Shown here piece by piece: positions 1 through 6,112 of a stretch of DNA of 13,673 nucleotides. The DNA is taken from positions 1-13,673 of the forward strand of contig JAEYUL010000028.1 of NCBI GenBank assembly GCA_023432565.1, in the 5' to 3' direction. The notes under the pieces were generated by a model. It saw only the letters and a list, made by a program, of their open reading frames with translations, was not told the DNA's origin and searched no databases. A program made the translations under genes and the position numbers. This DNA is from Actinomycetes bacterium (GTDB lineage Bacteria; Actinomycetota; Actinomycetes; Actinomycetales; Cellulomonadaceae). How positions within the stretch are numbered: the first letter of the stretch is position 1; every line of letters starts with the position of its first letter.

Positions 1-54
1 GTTTTGGGGGGGCGGGCGGCGGGGGTGATGGGGGCGCGGGGGGACGGCCGAGCA

Positions 55-111
55 GGACCGTCATCGGTGCGGACGGTCCCGCGGACCCGTCAGGGTGGCC
101 CGATCAGGGCC
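55..111. terminator. Cluster of overlapping hairpins downstream of the 196-aa exported protein gene
   Basis: Three inverted repeats overlap here: GGACCGT (55-61) with ACGGTCC (73-79); GACGGTCC (72-79) with GGACCCGTC (83-91), which leaves one bulged base; and GGCCC (97-101) with GGGCC (107-111) around a 5-nt loop. They begin about 30 nt past the stop codon of the minus-strand gene ending at 142, which is where a factor-independent terminator would sit. There is no T-run, which is common in high-GC actinobacteria. The first two repeats share an arm and are mutually exclusive. The function is inferred from position only. Confidence 0.35.
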
Positions 112-115
112 GATC

Positions 116-150
116 AGGTGCGACGGGTCGGGTGCGACGGGTCAGGTGCG
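116..150. repeat. Short 14-bp tandem repeat, about 2.5 copies
   Basis: The unit aggtgcgacgggtc (116-129) is repeated as gggtgcgacgggtc (130-143) and then partially (144-150). The repeat straddles the stop codon (142-144) of the adjacent minus-strand gene. Just before it, cgatcagggc (101-110) and cgatcaggtg (111-120) form another small direct repeat. It is probably slipped-strand duplication in a non-coding tail, and I see no sign that it is functional. Confidence 0.6.
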
Positions 151-732
151 GTTGGCGATGGAGCCCTGGAACCCGATGACCACGTCGCCGGTCGTGCCGC
201 CGAAGCTCTCGTCGGCGTCGGCGTCGAGCTCGATGGTCAGGTCGACGGACACGGCCGCGCTGCCGGCCGCGAGCGAGGTCGGGGCGGCGCCGAGCGTGGC
301 GGTCGCACCGCCCGCGGCGAACAGCTCGCCGTCAGTCGTGACGGTCGGCGTCGCGATCACGAGGTCGGACGTGCCCATGTTCTTGATCCACACGGGCACG
401 GTGATCGAGTCGCCGGCGGTGAGGTCGGCGAAGACCTCGGCGGGGATCGTGACGAAGTCCGTCCCGGTGCCCGGCTCGTCGTCCGCCGTGGCGAAGTCCG
501 AGTCCTGCGGCGTGGCCGTCGTGCCGACGTACGCGCCCTGCAGGTCGATCGCGGTCGACGGGTCGACGGCGCTCGCCTCGGCGGCGAACCACGCGTCGTC
601 GGTCCACAGGGCCGAGGTCGCCGCTGCACCGATGCCGAGGACGGCCGCGCCGGCGAGCGAGAACTTGACGATCGCGGCGCGCTTGCGCTTGCGCTCGTCG
701 GCGTCCCGACGATCGGTGGGTGTCGTAGCCAT
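142..732 (-). CDS. Exported protein with SipW-type (alternate) signal peptide, 196 aa
   Basis: This is a small exported beta-rich protein, probably a surface or matrix component processed by the SipW-like peptidase encoded at 2728-3384. The ATG at 732 is chosen because AGGAGG lies 7 nt upstream; in-frame extension upstream would run through non-coding sequence. The N-terminus has a basic stretch (residues 8-18), a hydrophobic core (about 24-41), and then the SALWTDDAWF segment (40-49). That resembles the Ala/Gly-rich core followed by an aromatic-T/S-D motif of SipW-cognate signals of the TasA/camelysin type. The mature part (about 50-196) is rich in Thr, Ala, Asp and Val with alternating beta-like strands. 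It has no cysteine or catalytic motif, and it ends in a strand-like segment without an LPXTG signal. Membership of the actinobacterial 'alternate signal-mediated exported protein' families is my inference. The export class is fairly sure and the function is unknown. Confidence 0.8.
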   Translation of the reverse strand: MATTPTDRRDADERKRKRAAIVKFSLAGAAVLGIGAAATSALWTDDAWFAAEASAVDPSTAIDLQGAYVGTTATPQDSDFATADDEPGTGTDFVTIPAEVFADLTAGDSITVPVWIKNMGTSDLVIATPTVTTDGELFAAGGATATLGAAPTSLAAGSAAVSVDLTIELDADADESFGGTTGDVVIGFQGSIANRT

Positions 733-1030
733 CTGTGTCCTCCTCTGCACGCGAGTGACGTCGGTCACGCTATTGCGAACGGTTATCACGTGCCTGCTCA
801 GGATCCGCGTCGCCCCGACCCCACCAGTGAGCCCTAGGTCCCGAACATGGACATATGTCCAACTACGTGCACAGCTCGTCCCAACGCCGCATCCCGGACC
901 TTCACGCGCGGCGCTCCCGGCCACCTCGCCGGGCTCCGCGACGAGCGCCGCGGCCGGGACGCCCCGCCTCGCTCCCCCGGCCGCGGGCGACGACGTCCCA
1001 CGGCCGGAGCGGACGCGGCACAATAGCCGC
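733..1030. promoter_or_regulatory. Divergent intergenic region between the exported protein and the SGNH hydrolase
   Basis: This 298-bp region contains no convincing gene. Towards the left gene it holds a Shine-Dalgarno sequence (about 740-747) and a GTGAC-N4-GTCAC inverted repeat (755-768). At 848-861 it holds a perfect 14-bp palindrome. Near the right end, CACAAT (1019-1024) sits 6 nt before the GTG of the hydrolase gene. It must carry the promoters of both genes, but I cannot assign -35 elements. Confidence 0.5.
848..861. promoter_or_regulatory. Perfect 14-bp palindrome, candidate operator
   Basis: TGGACATATGTCCA is exactly self-complementary. It lies in the divergent intergenic region, 116 bp upstream of the minus-strand start (732) and 170 bp upstream of the plus-strand start (1031). 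It is AT-rich in the centre within otherwise very GC-rich DNA, a typical look for a dimeric repressor or activator site. The cognate regulator cannot be named from the sequence. Confidence 0.45.
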
Positions 1031-1852
1031 GTGCCGGAAGAAACCCCCCGCTGGAGCCGCTACGTCGCCATCGGCGACTCGTTCACGGAAGGCCTGTGGG
1101 ACTCCCCCGACGGCGTGGCCGGTCCCACGCGTCCCGACCTGCCGCTGCGGGGGTGGGCCGACGTCCTGGCCGCGCGGCTGTCGGCACGACGCGTCGCGGC
1201 CGGCGACGGGCCGCTGGAGTACGCCAACCTCGCGATCCGGGGCCGCCTGCTGCGGCCGATCCTCGCCGAGCAGGTGCCCGCCGCACTCGGCCTGCGCGCG
1301 GACCTCGTGAGCCTGGTCGGCGGCGGCAACGACATCCTGCGGCCCGCCGCCGACGTCGACCGTCTCGCGCGCGACCTCGAGCACGCGGTCGCGCGGCTGC
1401 GCGCCGCAGGGGTCGACGTGCTGCTCGGGACCGGGGTCGACACGGTGAACAGCGGCGTGATACGTGCGACCCGCGCGCGCGTGGCGATCTACAACTGCCA
1501 CATCTGGTCGATCGCGCGACGCCACGGCGCGTACGTCGTGGACCTGTGGGGCATGCGCTCCCTGCTCGACTGGCGGATGTGGGCCGACGACCGCATCCAC
1601 CTCACCACCGAGGGCCACGCGCGCGTCGCGCAGGCCGCTCTCGTCGGGCTGGGCCTGACGCCCGACGACCCGGCCTGGGACGACCCGCTGGCGCCGCAGC
1701 CGCCCACACCACGCCTCGAGCAGCTGCGCGGCGACGCCCGGTGGGCACGAGAGCACGTCTACCCGTGGGCGACCCGCCGGCTGCGCGGACGTTCGTCGGG
1801 CGACACCCGCGTCCCCAAGCGCCCGGTGCCCGCACCCGTCGCGCAGGACTGA
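1031..1852 (+). CDS. SGNH/GDSL-family hydrolase (esterase/lipase-type), 273 aa
   Basis: A serine hydrolase of the SGNH/GDSL superfamily, expected to cleave ester bonds such as acyl or acetyl groups; the substrate is not evident. All four blocks are visible. Block I is GDSFTEG with catalytic Ser17. Block II is the NLAIRGR segment with oxyanion Gly71. Block III is GGGND with Asn100. Block V is DDRIH, with Asp187 and His190 in D-x-x-H spacing. There is no signal peptide, so it is probably cytoplasmic. The C-terminal 60 residues are Pro/Arg-rich and look disordered. The GTG at 1031 is chosen because homology begins right after it (RYVAIGDS at residues 10-17). No Shine-Dalgarno sequence is present, while CACAAT lies 6 nt upstream, which fits a leaderless transcript. 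Its stop is only 6 bp from the convergent stop of the 290-aa secreted protein gene. Confidence 0.9.
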   Translation: MPEETPRWSRYVAIGDSFTEGLWDSPDGVAGPTRPDLPLRGWADVLAARLSARRVAAGDGPLEYANLAIRGRLLRPILAEQVPAALGLRADLVSLVGGGNDILRPAADVDRLARDLEHAVARLRAAGVDVLLGTGVDTVNSGVIRATRARVAIYNCHIWSIARRHGAYVVDLWGMRSLLDWRMWADDRIHLTTEGHARVAQAALVGLGLTPDDPAWDDPLAPQPPTPRLEQLRGDARWAREHVYPWATRRLRGRSSGDTRVPKRPVPAPVAQD

Positions 1853-1858
1853 GACGGC

Positions 1859-2731
1859 TCAGGCGCAGCTGAGGATCACGGTGCCGTAGGAGGCGCCGTT
1901 GCGCGTCCCGGCGATCTGGAACTGCACCGGGTTGCTCGCGGAGACGCGGCCCTGGCCCTGCGCCAGGTTGCCGGTCATGACCACCACCGGCGTGGGCGTG
2001 CACGTCGAGACGCTCGCGACGAGCTGCGCGTCGCCGCCGCTGCCCTCGGACACGCGCTGCGGCACGAACGGGAACACCGAGGTGTCCGCGAAGCTGATGG
2101 TGACCCGCCAGCGCACCGGGGTCGTGGACGTCGTGGTGACGCGGATCCCGCGGTAGAAGACGTTGAGCGGGTTGCCCCACTCCGCGCCCCCGGTGATCGT
2201 GGCGGTGCAGGGCGCCGACAACGGGTTGCCGTTGTCGTCGAACGTCTGGCAGGACAGTGCCGGGAGCGCCGGCGGGGTGAACGTCCACGTCGCCGGGACC
2301 GGCCAGCCGTTCAGGACGACGAACGTCTTGCCGGAGGCCGTCGCGGGCGGCGAGAACGCCGGCCCGGTCGCCGTCAGCTGCCCGGCGGTCACGGCGGTCG
2401 TCGACGTCGAGACGAACGACTGCACCCACGTGGACCCGCTGCCCGTCGCGACGCGGACCGCGCCCGTCGCGCACGTCCCGGTGATGCCCGAGACGCGGAC
2501 CTGGGTGTACTGGCCGCCGACGGGGGTGCCCGTGGGCGTGACCGTGACCGGGCCGTTCGTGCAGCGCGCCGCGGACGCGAGGACCGGGCGCTTCGGCGCG
2601 AGGAGCGTGAGCGTCGCGGCGTGCGCGGCGCTCGTCGACAGCAGCACGGCACCCAGGACGACGACGAGCGCCGTCGCGAGGCGACGGCGCAGACGGACGC
2701 GCGCGGTGCGCGCGCAAGGCCGAGCGGTCAT
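1859..2731 (-). CDS. Secreted six-cysteine protein coupled to the SipW-like peptidase, 290 aa, function unknown
   Basis: I do not recognise the family. The N-terminus is a clear Sec signal: a basic n-region (Arg4 to Arg17), a hydrophobic core (about 18-34), and an AHA|A cleavage site after residue 38. The mature protein has six cysteines (57, 87, 161, 175, 244, 289), which could form three disulfides. It is rich in Thr, Ser, Val and Pro with a beta-sandwich look, and it lacks transmembrane segments and sorting motifs. The ATG at 2731 overlaps the stop of the signal peptidase gene in an ATGA arrangement, which indicates translational coupling and makes the start secure. Its place as last gene in the peptidase operon suggests it is a structural or anchoring partner of the exported SipW substrates. 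It might itself be cleaved by the ordinary signal peptidase, because its signal is of the conventional type. Confidence 0.8.
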   Translation of the reverse strand: MTARPCARTARVRLRRRLATALVVVLGAVLLSTSAAHAATLTLLAPKRPVLASAARCTNGPVTVTPTGTPVGGQYTQVRVSGITGTCATGAVRVATGSGSTWVQSFVSTSTTAVTAGQLTATGPAFSPPATASGKTFVVLNGWPVPATWTFTPPALPALSCQTFDDNGNPLSAPCTATITGGAEWGNPLNVFYRGIRVTTTSTTPVRWRVTISFADTSVFPFVPQRVSEGSGGDAQLVASVSTCTPTPVVVMTGNLAQGQGRVSASNPVQFQIAGTRNGASYGTVILSCA

Positions 2732-3384
2732 GCCGACGGCTCGAGCTCGACCGCCCGCCCAGGGCCGCGTGCCGCCCCGGCGAGCGCGAGCTCGTCTCCG
2801 ACGGGTTCGCCCGACGCGGTCTCGTCGGGGCCGGCGCCGTCGCCCGGGGTGTCGTCGCGCTCGTCGTCGGGCGAGTCGCTCTCGTCGTCCGTGGACGGCC
2901 ACACCAGGAGCGCGAGGGCGAGGGCGATCATCGCGATCCAGATCCACGCGTTGGAGAACGTCTGGACGACGAGCCCGACCTTGGGGATGTGCACGCGCGC
3001 GACGCCCAGGACCTCGTCGTTCGTCGGCTCGAACGGGTCCAGGAACTCGTTGTTGTCACCCTGCATGACCCAGCCCGCATCGGACTGCCCGACGATCCGG
3101 TGGATGATGCGCGCGTTGCCCTCGACCTCGTCGGGCTGGTAGACGACCACGTCGCCCACGGCGGGCTCGCCGCAGCGCGCGACGACGATGTCACCCGTGA
3201 CGTAGGTGGGCTCCATCGAGTGCCCCGAGACGAGCGTGAGCGTCGTGCAGCCGCCCAGGCTCGTCGGCCAGATGAACCAGGCGACCACCGCGGCCGCCAC
3301 GTAGAACAGGACGGACGGGAGCGCGCGCAGCGCCCGGCGCGCGCGGGGCGCGTCGGGCGCTACGGGCTTCGTCCGTCGGAGCAC
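2728..3384 (-). CDS. SipW-like signal peptidase I (Ser/His, S26B type), 218 aa
   Basis: A membrane serine protease that removes signal peptides from exported proteins. Numbering from the GTG at 3384: membrane helix about 24-40; SGHSMEP with nucleophile Ser56; GDIVV at 64-68; RIIHRI with His95 where classical bacterial LepB has Lys; GDNN at 109-112; second membrane helix about 137-165; then an acidic cytoplasmic-type tail of about 50 residues. The Ser/His pair places it with the archaeal/ER/SipW class. The start is uncertain. A GTG at 3444 would overlap the upstream gene by 50 nt, but that 60-nt stretch has many A/T third bases, unlike the rest, so I prefer 3384, 10 nt after the upstream stop. 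Neither start has a good Shine-Dalgarno sequence, so coupling to the upstream gene is likely. It overlaps the next gene by 4 nt. Confidence 0.9.
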   Translation of the reverse strand: MLRRTKPVAPDAPRARRALRALPSVLFYVAAAVVAWFIWPTSLGGCTTLTLVSGHSMEPTYVTGDIVVARCGEPAVGDVVVYQPDEVEGNARIIHRIVGQSDAGWVMQGDNNEFLDPFEPTNDEVLGVARVHIPKVGLVVQTFSNAWIWIAMIALALALLVWPSTDDESDSPDDERDDTPGDGAGPDETASGEPVGDELALAGAARGPGRAVELEPSA

Positions 3385-3394
3385 GAGCCGAAGG

Positions 3395-3829
3395 TCAGCT
3401 GTAGATGGTGAGCGCGAACTGCGCGATCGTGTCGGGCGCGACACCGGACGGCAGCGCCACGGTCAGCGAGCCGCCACCCGTGCCGACGGACGGCGCGGTC
3501 GTCGGCGTGAACTTGACCCAGTCGCCCGTGGCCAGCTTGTAGGCGGCCTCGTACTTCTTGTTGGCGCAGTCGGCGTGGACGCCGGAGAAGACGACGTTCG
3601 CGACGCGCCACGGCGAGGTGACCGCGCCGTCGAACGTCGGCGTCGAGAACGAGGTCGTGATCGCGTTGGCGGCCGGCTGGCAGCTCGCGTCGACCGACAC
3701 GGCACCGGTCTGGAAGTTGCCGCTCCAGGTCAGGTTCAGCTGCGACGCGGACGCCAGCGACAGGCCGGCGACCCCGACGATCGCCAGACCGACGGCCATC
3801 ACCTTGCGGCGGTTGTTCTTCTTGCTCAT
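3395..3829 (-). CDS. SipW-cognate exported protein, 144 aa
   Basis: First gene of the peptidase operon and the likely main substrate of that peptidase. The N-terminus reads as a SipW-type signal: Lys/Arg-rich residues 3-9, a hydrophobic core (10-28), then ASASQLNLTWSGNFQTG (26-42). This parallels the TasA/camelysin signal pattern, where an aromatic residue and a T-G-N/F-x-x-G segment follow cleavage. The remainder is a small beta-rich domain with two cysteines (50 and 88) that could pair. The ATG at 3829 has AGGAGT 6-7 nt upstream; an upstream in-frame ATG lacks support. The stop lies 10 nt before the proposed peptidase start. By analogy it may polymerise or coat the cell surface, but no catalytic or binding motif is visible. 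Confidence 0.82.
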   Translation of the reverse strand: MSKKNNRRKVMAVGLAIVGVAGLSLASASQLNLTWSGNFQTGAVSVDASCQPAANAITTSFSTPTFDGAVTSPWRVANVVFSGVHADCANKKYEAAYKLATGDWVKFTPTTAPSVGTGGGSLTVALPSGVAPDTIAQFALTIYS

Positions 3830-3909
3830 GGGGGACTCCTCGACGAAGATGCGCAACCCTCGCTCCGAGGGCCAGCTCGCGACAGTCCGTGGGGGCCGGA
3901 CCGGAAGCG

Positions 3910-3938
3910 AACTTAGGAGTCATCGGAAGGTCGAACTT
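3910..3938 (-). promoter_or_regulatory. Candidate promoter of the SipW operon
   Basis: On the minus strand, TAAGTT (3915 to 3910) matches the actinobacterial TANNNT -10 pattern. It is 17 nt downstream of AAGTTC (3938 to 3933), a weak -35. This is one of the few AT-richer stretches in the region. It would start transcription near 3903 and leave a leader of about 75 nt. The heptamer CGAACTT (plus strand) occurs at 3908-3914 and again at 3932-3938, 24 bp apart. Only the -10 match is reasonable. Confidence 0.3.
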
Positions 3939-3941
3939 GTG

Positions 3942-3967
3942 CAGGCTGGGTGCTGCCACCCAGCCTG
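3942..3967. promoter_or_regulatory. Perfect 11-bp inverted repeat with 4-nt loop upstream of the SipW operon
   Basis: CAGGCTGGGTG (3942-3952) and CACCCAGCCTG (3957-3967) are exact complements around CTGC. The repeat lies 113 bp upstream of the first SipW-operon gene and just upstream of its candidate promoter, which is where an activator would bind. It is also 118 bp downstream of the histidine kinase stop, so it could instead be a terminator. No T-run follows on either strand, and another hairpin sits closer to the kinase stop. Confidence 0.5.
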
Positions 3968-4055
3968 TCCGAAATGCCGAGGTGATTCACTCCACCGTGG
4001 TCATCCCCGGATCAGGAGGGACCGGAGAAATCGGGCGCGACCTGCGGGAAGACGC

Positions 4056-4073
4056 CCGGCTCCGAGGAGCCGG
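4056..4073 (-). terminator. Hairpin after the histidine kinase gene
   Basis: CCGGCTC (4056-4062) pairs with GAGCCGG (4067-4073) around a CGAG loop. It begins 11 nt past the kinase stop codon (4085-4087) on the minus strand. The stem is compact and GC-rich but lacks a T-run. Its position supports a terminator role. Confidence 0.4.
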
Positions 4074-4084
4074 CAGCCCCGGCG

Positions 4085-5227
4085 TCACAGCGGCAGACGC
4101 GCCTGCAGCCGCACGCCGCTCGGGTGCAGCGGGGTCAGCGAGACCGTCCCGCGCACGAGGTGCAGGCGGCTCGCCAGACGCGCCGTCCCACCGTCCGGGT
4201 CGTCGTGCTGCGCGCCGAGCGGCGGGCCGTCGTTCTCCACCGCGACGACGAGCGCGTCGTCCTGCACCGTGAGCTCGACGACGACGAGCGACGGCGGCCC
4301 GGCCTTGAGCGCGTTGGTGACGCCCTCCTCGACCACGCGGATCGCCAGCAGCCGCTGCGCCGTCGTCAACGAGCCGAGCTCCGGGTCGTCGATCCGGCGG
4401 ACCTCGGGTGCGACCACGAGCTTGCTGGCGATCGTCCGCGGCAGGCGCCCGACCAGCGCGCGCACCGCGGGGACCAGGCCGAGCTCGAGCCGCTCGGGGT
4501 ACAGCAGCCGGCTCATCTGGCGCACGTCCAGCTCGCGCACCACCTCGAGCTCGCGCTGGACCCACTCGAGCGTGGCGACGTCCTCGGCCGCGTCCTGGCG
4601 CCCGCGCATCCGGTCGACCACCTGGCCGAGGTGCGCGTCGACCACGACGAGCTTGCCCTGCAGCGTGCCGTGCAGTCCCTCGGCGACCTCACGACGCACC
4701 CGGACCTCCTCGGCCTCGAGCGCCTCCAGGAGGTGCTCGACCTCGACCGCCTCACGCTCGGCGCGCCGCAGGTCTGCTCGGACGCGCCGGCGCGAGACCA
4801 GCCCCCACACCCCGATGCCCGCCGAGATGCCGGCGAGCACCAGCCCCGTGACCAGCTCCGTCTCGATGGTCACGCCGTCGGGGTCGCGGTAGACCCCGAG
4901 CATCACCTGCGCCTGGACCCGGCTCACGGCCGCGGCCACCGCGGCGAGCAGGATCCCTGCGCCCAGACGCACGGGCGTCGTCCAGCGGTGCACGCGCAGC
5001 GACCACAGGACCCCGACGAGCACGAGGACGGCGACGAGGTTCGCCACGACGCGGGCCCACAGGCTCACCCCGTCCCACCCGGGCACGTAGCGCGTGAAGA
5101 TGAACGCGGACTGCACCGAGGCGCCCGTGCCGTAGCCGAGGGCGACGACGCCCGTCAGCCGCAGCAGGACACGACGGTTCTGCGTGTCGTCGCCGGGACG
5201 CACCAGCTCGCGCTCCGACTCGCCCAT
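4085..5227 (-). CDS. Membrane sensor histidine kinase, NarL-partner class (HisKA_3-like), 380 aa
   Basis: Sensor half of a two-component system whose regulator is the divergent gene at 5319. The N-terminal part has about four membrane helices (about 20-44, 54-77, 86-104, 125-144) with almost no extracytoplasmic domain, so it may sense membrane state or an intramembrane cue. A charged coiled-coil linker (about 146-180) leads to the dimerisation segment VRREVAEGLHGTLQ with phospho-acceptor His186. It is followed by LLYPERLELGLVPAVRAL (241-258) and an ATPase domain with N-box EEGVTNALKAG (Asn305) and ENDGPP (331-336). The residue after His186 is Gly rather than the usual Asp/Glu. The ATG at 5227 is chosen for GGGAG 5 nt upstream; an open frame continues upstream but crosses the divergent gene. 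The signal is unknown. Confidence 0.9.
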   Translation of the reverse strand: MGESERELVRPGDDTQNRRVLLRLTGVVALGYGTGASVQSAFIFTRYVPGWDGVSLWARVVANLVAVLVLVGVLWSLRVHRWTTPVRLGAGILLAAVAAAVSRVQAQVMLGVYRDPDGVTIETELVTGLVLAGISAGIGVWGLVSRRRVRADLRRAEREAVEVEHLLEALEAEEVRVRREVAEGLHGTLQGKLVVVDAHLGQVVDRMRGRQDAAEDVATLEWVQRELEVVRELDVRQMSRLLYPERLELGLVPAVRALVGRLPRTIASKLVVAPEVRRIDDPELGSLTTAQRLLAIRVVEEGVTNALKAGPPSLVVVELTVQDDALVVAVENDGPPLGAQHDDPDGGTARLASRLHLVRGTVSLTPLHPSGVRLQARLPL

Positions 5228-5261
5228 GTCCGCTCCCGCCCGATCCCGTGACGAGCACCGT

Positions 5262-5283
5262 GTCGGGACGACTGTGTCCTGAC
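5262..5283. promoter_or_regulatory. Imperfect inverted repeat between divergent kinase and regulator genes
   Basis: GTCGGGAC (5262-5269) and GTCCTGAC (5276-5283) form an inverted repeat with one mismatch in eight and a 6-nt spacer. It is the only obvious dyad in the 91-bp intergenic region and lies 36 bp upstream of the regulator start. That suits autoregulation by the LuxR/NarL-type regulator, though this is inferred from position. Confidence 0.4.
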
Positions 5284-5305
5284 GGCCGCACGAGCTGTCG
5301 CAGAC

Positions 5306-5311
5306 GATACT
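5306..5311 (+). promoter_or_regulatory. Candidate -10 element for a leaderless response regulator transcript
   Basis: GATACT ends 7 nt before the ATG at 5319. No Shine-Dalgarno sequence precedes that ATG, so transcription starting at or next to the A of ATG would give a leaderless mRNA, common in actinobacteria. No convincing -35 hexamer is seen. Confidence 0.4.
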
Positions 5312-5318
5312 GAACGCG

Positions 5319-5987
5319 ATGAGCACTCCCCCGGACGTGATCCGAGTGGCGGTCGTGGAGGACCAGCCGCTCTTCCGCTCCATGCTCGAGCGGACGCTGG
5401 GCCAGACCGACGGCCTCAAGGTCGTCGTGTCCGTCGGCTCGGTGGGCGAGGCGCGACGAGCCCTGCGCCCGGGGGCGGCGCACGTCGCGCTGCTCGACAT
5501 CGACCTGCCCGACGGCAACGGCATCGCGCTCGGCGTGACGCTGCGCCGTCAGCAGCCCGAGCTCGGGATCCTGCTGCTGTCGGCGCACGACGCGATGGAC
5601 CTCCTGCTCGACCTGCCGCCCGACGTCGCCGAGGGGTGGGGCTACCTGTCGAAGAACAGCTCGACGAGCGAGGCGCTGCTCGTGTCGGCGGTGCGCTCGG
5701 CCGCCGTGCGCGAGACCGTGCTCGATCCCGAGCTGCTCGCGCGCATCACGCCGCGCGCCGGCTCGGACGTCGCCCAGCTGACGCACCGCCAGTACGAGGT
5801 GCTGCGGCTGCTGGCCTCGGGCCTGTCGAACGCGGGCATCGGCGAGCGCCTGGGCATCACCGAGAAGTCGGTGCAGAACCACGTCAACGCGCTCTACGCG
5901 ACGCTCGGGATCGACGCCGACCCGTCCCGCAACCCGCGCGTGAGCGCGGCCCTGCGGCTCCTGGAGGAGACCGGCCCGGGCATGTGA
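5319..5987 (+). CDS. Response regulator, NarL/FixJ (LuxR-HTH) family, 222 aa
   Basis: A DNA-binding response regulator, partner of the divergent histidine kinase. The receiver domain (about 8-125) shows the acidic pair Glu14-Asp15, phospho-acceptor Asp60 in LLDIDLPDGNG, Ser88 and the conserved Lys112 (YLSKN). After a short linker the LuxR-type helix-turn-helix (about 154-198) reads LTHRQYEVLRLLASGLSNAG, then IGERLGITEKSVQNHVNALY, a good match to the GerE/LuxR consensus. Length is normal for the family. The ATG at 5319 lacks a Shine-Dalgarno sequence and appears leaderless. The inverted repeat at 5262-5283 is a candidate binding site. Its targets are not evident; the SipW operon beyond the kinase is a possible one because of proximity. 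Confidence 0.93.
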   Translation: MSTPPDVIRVAVVEDQPLFRSMLERTLGQTDGLKVVVSVGSVGEARRALRPGAAHVALLDIDLPDGNGIALGVTLRRQQPELGILLLSAHDAMDLLLDLPPDVAEGWGYLSKNSSTSEALLVSAVRSAAVRETVLDPELLARITPRAGSDVAQLTHRQYEVLRLLASGLSNAGIGERLGITEKSVQNHVNALYATLGIDADPSRNPRVSAALRLLEETGPGM

Positions 5988-5994
5988 GCACCGG

Positions 5995-6000
5995 TAGGCT
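5995..6000 (+). promoter_or_regulatory. Candidate -10 element for tRNA-Thr
   Basis: TAGGCT matches TANNNT. It lies just after the regulator stop codon, with 12 nt to the first base of the tRNA. No good -35 is seen, so the tRNA may also be reached by read-through from the regulator gene 25 nt upstream. Confidence 0.3.
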
Positions 6001-6012
6001 GTCCGCCGACCC

Positions 6013-6089
6013 GCCTCCTTAGCTCAGTCGGCCAGAGCACCTGTCTTGTAAACAGGGGGTCGTCGGTTCGAATCCGACAGGGGGCTCCA
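6013..6089 (+). tRNA. tRNA-Thr (anticodon TGT)
   Basis: All arms fold. The acceptor stem is GCCTCCT (6013-6019) with AGGGGGC (6079-6085), including one T-G wobble. The D-stem is GCTC/GAGC (6022-6025, 6035-6038). The anticodon stem is CCTGT/ACAGG (6040-6044, 6052-6056) with loop CTTGTAA, which puts anticodon TGT at 6047-6049. The T-arm is GTCGG-TTCGAAT-CCGAC (6062-6078). The discriminator is T6086 and CCA is encoded (6087-6089). The gene decodes ACA, a rare threonine codon in such GC-rich genomes. Confidence 0.97.
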
Positions 6090-6112
6090 CGCAGCCGCCG
6101 TCGAGCGGTGGG

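Noticed and set aside
1..54. G-rich stretch after gtttt at the window edge as a gene or terminator tail
   Set aside because: It is low-complexity GC-rich sequence, the open frames in it have no motifs, and the sequence to the left is unseen.
95..1030. Long upstream in-frame extension of the SGNH hydrolase
   Set aside because: It runs antisense through the 196-aa exported protein, which has a strong ribosome binding site and signal peptide. The hydrolase homology begins only after the GTG at 1031.
3385..3444. GTG at 3444 as the start of the signal peptidase
   Set aside because: It overlaps the upstream gene by 50 nt. The extra 20 codons have many A/T third positions and encode a Ser/Arg-rich stretch typical of an out-of-frame shadow. 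Neither start has a ribosome binding site, so some doubt remains.
5228..5524. N-terminal extension of the histidine kinase
   Set aside because: The open frame continues antisense into the response regulator gene and encodes low-complexity sequence. The ATG at 5227 has a good ribosome binding site.
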